From Sulfurimonas sp. (GTDB lineage: Bacteria; Campylobacterota; Campylobacteria; Campylobacterales; Sulfurimonadaceae): DNA of 6,972 nucleotides. Below, in pieces: positions 1 through 4,954 of the stretch (positions are counted from its first letter, which is position 1; each line of letters opens with the position of its first letter). Made by a program: the position numbers and the translations under genes. The DNA is taken from the NCBI GenBank assembly GCA_027047745.1, contig JALTUB010000108.1, positions 1 through 6,972 of the forward strand, given 5' to 3'. The notes beneath the pieces were generated by a model. That model did not search any database and was not told the DNA's origin. It was given only the letters and a program-made list of their open reading frames with translations.

Positions 1-498
1 CTAATACCCAAGCTTATTATAAAAGATAAAAATCAAGATGCACTTGATGAACTTCTCAATTCAGTTGATTTATCTACATATGGGCTAGAAAGAGTGAAGC
101 TAAATAGTAGCATAGGACTAGATGACAACGAAACCCAACTTGACCCACAAAACCCTAACCCTAGAGGTACACATGGTGAAGAGGAAGAAAAAGATCCTTT
201 AGATGTTATCATAAATAGTTTTAACGAAAGATGGTTTCAGGGGTGGGATGCAACACCAGAGGAACAAAGAGTACGATTTTTAAATATGGCTCAAAAGATG
301 AAAGAGCATCCAGACTTTAAAAGTAAGTATATGGATAATCCTGATTATCACACTAGAAATTTAGCCTATGTAAAAATATTTGATGAAGTAATGAACCAAC
401 AAAGACGAAGTGAGTTAGAACTTTATAAAATGATTTCACAAGATGATGCTTTTAAGAGTGCTATGCAGGATACCGTTAAGAGGTTGTTGAGTGTTTAA
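1..498 (+). CDS. hsdR: Type I restriction endonuclease R subunit, C-terminal end (partial)
   Basis: The reading frame is open from the first base to TAA at 496-498, giving 165 residues of a protein that starts left of the window. A GTG at 94 could be read as a start, but the 31 in-frame codons before it read as continuous protein and no ribosome binding site precedes it, so this is a 3' fragment. The recognisable part is an acidic linker (EEEEKD) followed by PLDVIINSFNERW at window residues 66-78. This resembles the 'LSEIIxxLNERFG' block near the C-terminus of HsdR proteins, and a helical tail follows, as in that family. HsdR is the ATP-dependent translocase and nuclease of type I restriction systems. 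Its nuclease and helicase motifs, and hsdM/hsdS, would lie outside the window. The assignment rests on this C-terminal block alone. The end is intact, with no sign of truncation. Confidence 0.72.
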   Translation, partial: LIPKLIIKDKNQDALDELLNSVDLSTYGLERVKLNSSIGLDDNETQLDPQNPNPRGTHGEEEEKDPLDVIINSFNERWFQGWDATPEEQRVRFLNMAQKMKEHPDFKSKYMDNPDYHTRNLAYVKIFDEVMNQQRRSELELYKMISQDDAFKSAMQDTVKRLLSV

Positions 499-547
499 AT
501 TTACATTGTAAAAAAATGTTGTAAAACTTTAAAATCATAAACCTTAA

Positions 548-565
548 AGCCCTAAAACAAGGGCT
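548..565 (-). terminator. Hairpin over the stop codon of the DUF445 gene, possible intrinsic terminator
   Basis: On the minus strand, AGCCC and GGGCT form a 5-bp stem around an 8-base loop, and the 5' arm overlaps the gene's TAG stop. A broken T-rich run (TTTAAGGTTTATGATTTT) follows. On the plus strand no T-run follows, so the element fits the minus-strand gene better than hsdR. The stem is short and the T-tract interrupted, so efficiency is uncertain. Confidence 0.42.
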
Positions 566-1271
566 AAAGTAAGAAAGATGAGACTAAACCTATTAGTCCT
601 CCAAATACTCCACCCCAAACAACGAGCCAGTCAAGATGCTCTTTGATTAGTTTTTGAACTATCTCTTTTACCATGTTTGGTGTTAAAACATCTAGCCTTT
701 TATCTATAACGCTCTCTATGGATAAAATCATATCTGAACTAAGTGTTGAGTCTTTCATCTGATTGGCTAGAGTTTGGTTGAAGTCACTAGAACTTACAAT
801 ATCGGCAATGGAACTTTTCATCTTTAAAATAAAAGGCTCTTTTAGTCCATTAAGTGCTGCTACTCCTCCAAACATTCCAAGCATACCACCTAAAGGTGAC
901 TCCATAACTGTTTGTGAAAGAGCATCAAAGGCAGGAGTGAAGTTTGTTTTTTGGATGATTGGTTTAAGGTCTATCTTTTTCTCTTCACTTGAGAAGAAAG
1001 TATCTAACTGCTCTAGTGTGAAAAATTCACTCATCATCAGGTTTTTTATGGACTCTTTAAAAGCTTCAAAACGCAAAGGGATAACACCAGAACCATATAG
1101 AAAAGGTACTTTTTCAAAAAGCATATAGATAGCAAGTTGGTTTGTAATGGCACCAGAGAGAGCAAAAAGTCCAGTGTATAGAAGGTAAGATGAATACTCT
1201 GGCAATGCAAAAGATATAAGTATAAGAATGATAGCGATAGAGTTTGTTATAAAACTTTTATTTAGTTTCAA
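564..1271 (-). CDS. DUF445 family membrane protein
   Basis: This 235-residue protein has hydrophobic segments at about residues 8-50 and a last one at 214-235, with a mostly soluble middle. The block at residues 40-67 (GAITNQLAIYMLF, then a stretch ending GVIPLR) matches the conserved N-terminal signature of DUF445 proteins (GAxTNxxAIxMLF...G.IP.R). The C-terminal WLVVWGGVFGGLIGL is also typical. A glycine-rich turn lies at 127-136. The biochemical role of DUF445 is not established, though the family is predicted to sit in the inner membrane. The start is TTG at 1271: it has a good ribosome binding site (AAGGAAA, 7 bases upstream), and the next in-frame Met is at residue 50, inside the signature block. 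A TATAAT box lies upstream on the same strand. It converges with hsdR and diverges from the 1353 gene, so it is probably transcribed alone. Confidence 0.8.
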   Translation of the reverse strand: MKLNKSFITNSIAIILILISFALPEYSSYLLYTGLFALSGAITNQLAIYMLFEKVPFLYGSGVIPLRFEAFKESIKNLMMSEFFTLEQLDTFFSSEEKKIDLKPIIQKTNFTPAFDALSQTVMESPLGGMLGMFGGVAALNGLKEPFILKMKSSIADIVSSSDFNQTLANQMKDSTLSSDMILSIESVIDKRLDVLTPNMVKEIVQKLIKEHLDWLVVWGGVFGGLIGLVSSFLL

Positions 1272-1294
1272 GATTATTTCCTTTTAAAAGCGAA

Positions 1295-1300
1295 ATTATA
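1295..1300 (-). promoter_or_regulatory. -10 box for the DUF445 gene
   Basis: The minus strand reads TATAAT here, a perfect -10 hexamer, about 24 bases before the TTG start. This predicts a leader of about 17 bases holding the AAGGAAA ribosome binding site. No clear -35 is seen. Confidence 0.5.
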
Positions 1301-1320
1301 TACTAAAAGTGTATCATTAC

Positions 1321-1326
1321 GATAAT
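1321..1326 (+). promoter_or_regulatory. Possible -10 box for the 157-residue protein gene
   Basis: GATAAT matches the -10 consensus at five of six bases and sits 26 bases before the ATG at 1353, with AGGA at 1342-1345 between them. Other AT-rich hexamers nearby (for example TATCAT at 1312-1317) could serve instead, so this is a weak call. Confidence 0.3.
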
Positions 1327-1352
1327 TATTGATAAATTATTAGGAAAAAAGC

Positions 1353-1826
1353 ATGAAACCTCAAACATATGAACTTTTTAAAAATGAAAACTTGGAAACT
1401 ATAACTGATAAAATATCCTCAGAACTTGAACTTAGAAATGAGTCTCCTTTTTGGTCTGATAAAGTTGTTCCTTTCTCAAAAGCTATACTTAGTGTATTAA
1501 TCCCACTTAGAGATAAGGGGATTTTATTTGACCCACAGGGTGATTTTGTAGAAAACTTGACACCAGAAATATTTTTAGAATGGAATGATTTTTTAAGTCT
1601 AAAAACACTTGCATTTACACTCCAAAAGTCAAATGAAGCAAATGAACTTTTACGAACAAATTTAGATAAAGAGTTGTGTAAAAAGTATGACAATATTGAC
1701 TTAAAACTTTTAGGTGATTATCTAAGTCGTTACAGTGTAAATCTTGAGTATGAAAACCTAGATTTTCCAATCCCTAACTATAACTTGCATCAGGGTGTTT
1801 CAAATGTAATAAAATCTCTTTTATAG
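1353..1826 (+). CDS. Conserved-looking hypothetical protein, 157 residues
   Basis: I do not recognise this gene with confidence. It starts at ATG 1353 behind a good ribosome binding site (AGGA, 7 bases upstream) and ends at TAG 1824-1826. There is no signal peptide and no clear membrane helix, so it should be cytoplasmic. The protein looks mainly helical. Notable parts are SPFWSDK (31-37), a moderately hydrophobic helix with LIPLRDKG (49-56), and HQGVSNVIKSLL at the very end; there is one cysteine (109). The FW..K...KAILSVLIPLRDKG stretch faintly recalls the helical insert of VirD4/TraD/DotL-type coupling ATPases, but there is no Walker motif and no transfer gene nearby, so this is only a resemblance. 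The gene diverges from the DUF445 gene. The next plus-strand gene has its own promoter 30 bases after the stop, so the two need not be co-regulated. Confidence 0.7.
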   Translation: MKPQTYELFKNENLETITDKISSELELRNESPFWSDKVVPFSKAILSVLIPLRDKGILFDPQGDFVENLTPEIFLEWNDFLSLKTLAFTLQKSNEANELLRTNLDKELCKKYDNIDLKLLGDYLSRYSVNLEYENLDFPIPNYNLHQGVSNVIKSLL

Positions 1827-1853
1827 TTCTTTAGATTATATTTGAAAATCTTA

Positions 1854-1862
1854 TGTTATAAT
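1854..1862 (+). promoter_or_regulatory. Extended -10 promoter of the LolA-like gene
   Basis: TGTTATAAT is a perfect extended -10 element (TGnTATAAT), 19 bases before the ATG at 1882. Transcription would start about 12-13 bases before the ATG, just upstream of the AAAGGA ribosome binding site (1869-1874), giving a very short leader. Confidence 0.55.
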
Positions 1863-1883
1863 ATTTACAAAGGATTATAATAT
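1856..1883 (+). repeat. Two direct copies of TTATAATAT around the start of the LolA-like gene
   Basis: TTATAATAT occurs at 1856-1864 and again at 1875-1883, 19 bases apart start to start. The first copy contains the -10 hexamer and the second runs into the ATG start codon. The spacing is close to two helical turns, which would suit a protein bound to one face of the DNA. In such AT-rich sequence the repeat may equally be chance. Confidence 0.4.
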
Positions 1884-2805
1884 GCGATTTTTAATGATGG
1901 TTTTACTAACTGTAACACTTTATGCCAATGTAGATAGAAAACTTAAATACCCAACAAAGATAGATGCCCTTGAAGTTGCTAAACAGGTCTATTTTGTAAA
2001 TCATCAATTTTATTTAAACAACCAAATCTTAAAGGCCACTAAACATAAAAGCATACTAATTGTTAGAAAATCTAAAAATAAAAAACCAAGAGTTCTAAGA
2101 GTAAATCGTTATTTAAACAATGATTACAATGATGGAATCACAAAATCAAAAGACCTTGTTGTCTTTACATCTAGCCAGTTAAAAGGAACAGGTGTTTTAG
2201 CTCGTGAATATGTTGATGAAAAAAAATCTTTAGAGATTATGATGTGGTTACCTGCTCTTAGAAAAGTAAGAAGAATGGCTGAACCATCTAAAAATATGGG
2301 TTATAGTGCAGCTGATGTTGCATTTTTAGAAGAGGCAAAACTTAGAAGACTTGATGAAGATACCTACGAACTTGTGGGTACGCGTGTAAAAAGTTTTGAG
2401 TATGAAAGGCTGAAAATAAAAAAAGCATATCTTAACAAATACACTAAACAACTTCCAAAAAACAATAAAAAAATAACTGCAAAAGTTTATGTTTTAAAAG
2501 CAACACCTAAAGAGAATGCTTGGTATGATTATCGTTTAGACTATATCGATACTAAGCACTTTACAAACTATGAAACTAAGTTTTATGTTGATGGAAAGAT
2601 AAGCAAAATAATACAAAGAGAGTGGACAAAAGTCAAAGGTATAAAAGACAAACGAGCATATATGTGGACTTATTGGTATAGTATAAATCCTGTTACAAAG
2701 TTTGAGACTGTAAACTTTATCCCAAACGAGATTATCAAAAGTAATGTAAAAGGTGTTAAAAAAACATTCTGGAGTGAAAGAACATTAAGTAAAATTAAAA
2801 AGTAA
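1882..2805 (+). CDS. Outer membrane lipoprotein-sorting (LolA-like) protein, secreted
   Basis: This 307-residue protein opens with a short signal peptide (hydrophobic residues 3-13, likely cleaved after LYA at 15), so it should be periplasmic. No lipobox cysteine is present. The diagnostic block is at residues 104-150: GVLAREYVDEKKSLEIMMW, then LPALRKVRRMAEP, then GYSAADVAF. This is the pattern of the LolA-like 'outer membrane lipoprotein-sorting protein' family (usually GxLxREY...WLPALRKVRR...). The rest is alternating strands rich in Tyr and Lys, consistent with an open beta-barrel half fold. Family members are often encoded beside RND/MMPL exporters and are thought to handle lipids or lipoproteins in the periplasm. 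Here no such exporter is in the window, so the partner is unknown. It has its own extended -10 promoter and ribosome binding site AAAGGA. The basic C-terminus (SKIKK) runs into a dyad shared with the convergent rhodanese gene. Confidence 0.8.
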   Translation: MRFLMMVLLTVTLYANVDRKLKYPTKIDALEVAKQVYFVNHQFYLNNQILKATKHKSILIVRKSKNKKPRVLRVNRYLNNDYNDGITKSKDLVVFTSSQLKGTGVLAREYVDEKKSLEIMMWLPALRKVRRMAEPSKNMGYSAADVAFLEEAKLRRLDEDTYELVGTRVKSFEYERLKIKKAYLNKYTKQLPKNNKKITAKVYVLKATPKENAWYDYRLDYIDTKHFTNYETKFYVDGKISKIIQREWTKVKGIKDKRAYMWTYWYSINPVTKFETVNFIPNEIIKSNVKGVKKTFWSERTLSKIKK

Positions 2806-2825
2806 TTAATAAAATATTAACTACT
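2801..2825 (-). terminator. AT-rich dyad between convergent gene ends, likely terminator of the rhodanese gene
   Basis: Arms of 11 bases (2801-2811 and 2815-2825) pair at ten positions around a 3-base loop; the single mismatch is a G-T wobble in the minus-strand RNA. Both stop codons lie inside the arms: TAA 2803-2805 of the LolA-like gene and TAG of the rhodanese gene (2823-2821). On the minus strand the hairpin is followed by TTTTAATTTT, as in an intrinsic terminator. On the plus strand no T-run follows. The stem is nearly all A-T, so it is weak. Confidence 0.45.
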
Positions 2826-3219
2826 TCATATATCTGTAAGTTTTAAGGTGTAATTTTCTTGTTGCATAATCCATGCCACCTTTGAGATTTATAACATTGT
2901 AATGTAATTTTTTAGATAAAAAAGGTGCAAGCATTGATGTTCTACTACCTGAGTGGCAGATAATTGCAAACGGCTTTTTAGTATCAACTTTTTCATTTAG
3001 TTCTTTTAAAAAAGCTTTGATATTGTAACCACCTCTTTCATCAAAGAATGTGATAGGTATAGCACCTTTTAAAAGTCCAGTTTCTTTCCACTCAGGTTTT
3101 GTTCTGATGTCAACAATAGGTGTTTTGGAATCAACTATCTTTTGTGATACATACTCAGTTGTAACTTCTGCAAAAAGTGACATACTAAGTAAGATAAGTG
3201 ATAAAAATATTTTTTTCAT
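2821..3219 (-). CDS. Periplasmic single-domain rhodanese-like protein
   Basis: I place the start at the ATG at 3219, giving 132 residues. It has AGGA 6 bases upstream, begins with a clear signal peptide (MKKIFLSLILLSMSLFA, cleavage about residue 17), and lies just downstream of a -10 box. A longer reading from an ATG at 3288 would add 23 residues, bury the signal peptide, pass through that promoter and overlap the start of the divergent gene, so it is rejected. The mature part is one rhodanese domain: VDIRTKPEW at 36-44, an active-site loop CHSGSR at 88-93 with Cys88 as the sulfur-accepting residue and Arg93 closing the loop, and NLKGGMDYA at 111-119. Such proteins carry persulfide sulfur or move it from a donor to an acceptor. 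The export signal points to a periplasmic role, for instance in sulfur-compound handling, but the true substrate is unknown. It is probably transcribed alone. Confidence 0.88.
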   Translation of the reverse strand: MKKIFLSLILLSMSLFAEVTTEYVSQKIVDSKTPIVDIRTKPEWKETGLLKGAIPITFFDERGGYNIKAFLKELNEKVDTKKPFAIICHSGSRTSMLAPFLSKKLHYNVINLKGGMDYATRKLHLKTYRYMK

Positions 3220-3240
3220 GATTTTTCCTAAAATAAATTG

Positions 3241-3250
3241 TATAATTATA
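3241..3250. promoter_or_regulatory. Shared palindromic -10 box of two divergent genes
   Basis: TATAATTATA is a perfect 10-base palindrome, so each strand reads TATAAT in the right direction. On the plus strand the hexamer is 3241-3246, 29 bases before the ATG at 3276. On the minus strand it is 3250-3245, 25 bases before the ATG at 3219. Both predicted leaders are about 18-23 bases long. The two start sites are 56 bases apart and no second good -10 box is seen between them. Confidence 0.55.
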
Positions 3251-3275
3251 GCAACTAAATCTAAATGGGATAACA

Positions 3276-3647
3276 ATGGCAGCCTCACAAAAAGCAGTAA
3301 ACAATGCTAATAGACTTCGATATATCAGAGCATTGGAGAGATTTCATAAAAGTATGGTTTCATATCTCTCAAATACCCAAGAATTGAGTCATGAAGGTTT
3401 TAATAAAAAAATAGATAATGCTCTTAAACTTCTAAATCGTACAGAGGAGATACAAATCTACAAAGGTGAACTCCAAGATTTGCAAAACCTAGTAAAAAAG
3501 ATAATATCTTACAAAGATTCAGATGAAGATATAGATAATATCAAAGAAGAACTCTTATATAGTTCTAATCAACTTGATAAGAGTAAGAATGCTAAACGAT
3601 ATAAAAAAGATAAACATACTAACTCTAAGTTTGATGATTGGGATTAG
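3276..3647 (+). CDS. Small charged helical protein, function unknown
   Basis: This 123-residue protein is not one I recognise. It has no signal peptide, no membrane segment and no cysteine, so it should be cytoplasmic. The sequence is dominated by Lys, Glu, Asp, Asn and Leu. Residues about 10-100 look almost entirely helical with heptad-like Leu/Ile spacing (for example KIDNALKLLNRTEEI and LQDLQNLVKKI), suggesting a coiled coil or helical bundle. The tail from about 101 is a highly charged, probably disordered segment (KSKNAKRYKKDKH) ending acidic and aromatic (FDDWD). The start has a weak ribosome binding site (GGGA just upstream), but it fits the shared -10 box. It is divergent from the rhodanese gene. 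At its 3' end its TAG stop overlaps the TAA stop of nuoN by 4 bases on the opposite strand. It may be lineage-restricted; neither neighbour suggests a role. Confidence 0.68.
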   Translation: MAASQKAVNNANRLRYIRALERFHKSMVSYLSNTQELSHEGFNKKIDNALKLLNRTEEIQIYKGELQDLQNLVKKIISYKDSDEDIDNIKEELLYSSNQLDKSKNAKRYKKDKHTNSKFDDWD

Positions 3648-4954
3648 ATAATGACCTTGAAAATTTCAAAAGCAAAGATACCAAAGTAAAAAGTTCCCCC
3701 TAAAAGTATTAACTGAGAGAGTAGTGGCATTGCATTTAAACTTTTTAGTTTATAGTCTGTGTTTACATCATCAAAATATATCTGCTTAATAATCCATACA
3801 TAATATGCAACAGAAAGAGCAGAGTTTAAGAGGGTTACAAGGGCAACTACTGGTAAGTTTACATCGACAACTGCATAGACTAAAACAGCCTTTGAGATGA
3901 AACCAGCTAGAAGTGGAACACCTGCTAAAGAGAAGAGTTGGACGCCAAAGAGAAAGGCAACTATTTTGTCTTTTTGTCCTAAACCTTTTATATCATTTAA
4001 ACTGAGCTTTGTAGAGTCTTTAGAGATGTTGCCTATAAGCATAAATAAAGCACTTTGCATAAATACATAAGCTACTGCGATGTAAAGTAAACCAGTAGAA
4101 GCATAACTACTCTTCACTGCCACAAAAGCAAGTAACATATATCCAGCATGAGCGATAGATGAGTAAGCTAAAATTTTCGCAATGCGTTTTTGAAAAAGTG
4201 CTAAAAAATTTCCAAGAGTCATTGTGATGATGGCAAGTGTAATAAGTATAGGTGTATTAAACTCAATGTTTTGTAGTAAAAATGGTGAAAAAGTTTTAAA
4301 GATAGCAATGACTGCTACTGTTTTTGCAACACCTGAGAGTAGGGCAGCATGTGAGGCTTTTATCTGTGCGTAACTATCTGCTGCCCAAGTGTGCATCGGT
4401 ACTATTGTGAGTTTGTAAAAAAGCCCTAAAAGCATAATCCAAAGTCCAACAGTTCCAAATCTACCTACTTCACCAAGTCCTGAGTTGAGAGAGTGTCCCT
4501 CAAAGAGATAAAAGGCAGTTCCAAAAACTATAAGTGCAGTGGCGATAGAACCAGCGATAAACATCTTCACTGCACCACTTGCTTGTGTCTTGTTTTTGAT
4601 ATTAGCAACGAGAATAAAAGAGATGATACTGAGTGCTTCAAAAGAGATGATGAAGTTTAGTATAGTGTTGCTCTCTAAAAGTGCGATAGAAGCAGTTCCT
4701 ATAAATAGTGTTTGCGTAATGTTGATATTTTCATCTTCATTTAAAACAAAAGCACCTAAAACTATAAAAAGAATGAGCTCAAAAAAAGCGATGCCGCTAC
4801 TTAGATGAAAACCATGAAGAGGTAAAGGATAACCGTGAAGTGTAAAGTAAGCACCAAAACCTAAAACGATAAGAGAAAATAGTTTTAACAAGTTGAGGTT
4901 ACGAATACCAAAAGAGAGTACGGCAAAGATAAACAGAAGTGTAAAGGCACTCAA
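3644..4954 (-). CDS. nuoN: NADH-quinone oxidoreductase (complex I) subunit N
   Basis: NuoN is one of the three antiporter-like proton-pumping subunits in the membrane arm of complex I. The 436 residues are almost wholly hydrophobic, with roughly a dozen helices. Family landmarks are in place: Glu106 in SFEALS (the conserved helix-5 glutamate), Lys181 in YKLTIVPMHTW (helix-7 lysine), Lys211 in LLSGVAKT, YSSIAHAGY at 264-272, and Lys355 in AGFISKA near helix 12. The segment after the helix-7 lysine is unusual: DSYAQIKASHAALL replaces the usual DVYxGAPxPVxxFL, so both prolines of the broken helix are gone. The protein is about 50 residues shorter than the E. coli one (485), mainly at the N-terminus. 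The start is TTG at 4954, with a strong AGGAGG 6 bases upstream inside nuoM, and the nuoM stop overlaps it by 4 bases. It is the last nuo gene here. Its distance from typical NuoN leaves a small chance that it is a related antiporter-like paralogue. Confidence 0.88.
   Translation of the reverse strand: MSAFTLLFIFAVLSFGIRNLNLLKLFSLIVLGFGAYFTLHGYPLPLHGFHLSSGIAFFELILFIVLGAFVLNEDENINITQTLFIGTASIALLESNTILNFIISFEALSIISFILVANIKNKTQASGAVKMFIAGSIATALIVFGTAFYLFEGHSLNSGLGEVGRFGTVGLWIMLLGLFYKLTIVPMHTWAADSYAQIKASHAALLSGVAKTVAVIAIFKTFSPFLLQNIEFNTPILITLAIITMTLGNFLALFQKRIAKILAYSSIAHAGYMLLAFVAVKSSYASTGLLYIAVAYVFMQSALFMLIGNISKDSTKLSLNDIKGLGQKDKIVAFLFGVQLFSLAGVPLLAGFISKAVLVYAVVDVNLPVVALVTLLNSALSVAYYVWIIKQIYFDDVNTDYKLKSLNAMPLLSQLILLGGTFYFGIFAFEIFKVII

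Noticed and set aside
94..498. A separate 134-residue gene starting at GTG 94
   Set aside because: The frame is open to the window edge, there is no ribosome binding site before the GTG, and the upstream residues continue the protein; it is the 3' end of hsdR.
763..1128. Open frame on the plus strand opposite the DUF445 gene
   Set aside because: It lies wholly antisense to a recognised gene, with no ribosome binding site or family features.
1361..1693. Open frame on the minus strand opposite the 157-residue protein gene
   Set aside because: Its Ser/Phe/Lys-rich composition is typical of the antisense of an AT-rich gene; no start signals.
3220..3288. Longer rhodanese start at the ATG at 3288 (23 extra N-terminal residues)
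   Set aside because: It would put a hydrophobic signal peptide in the interior, read through the -10 box and overlap the divergent gene's start; the ATG at 3219 has AGGA and a clean signal peptide.
3652..3672. TTGAAAATTTCAA inverted repeat just after the small-protein gene, as a terminator
   Set aside because: The 6-bp all-weak stem has a 1-base centre, cannot form a real hairpin loop and has no T-run after it.
4539..4808. Open frame on the plus strand inside nuoN
   Set aside because: Antisense shadow of a certain membrane-protein gene.
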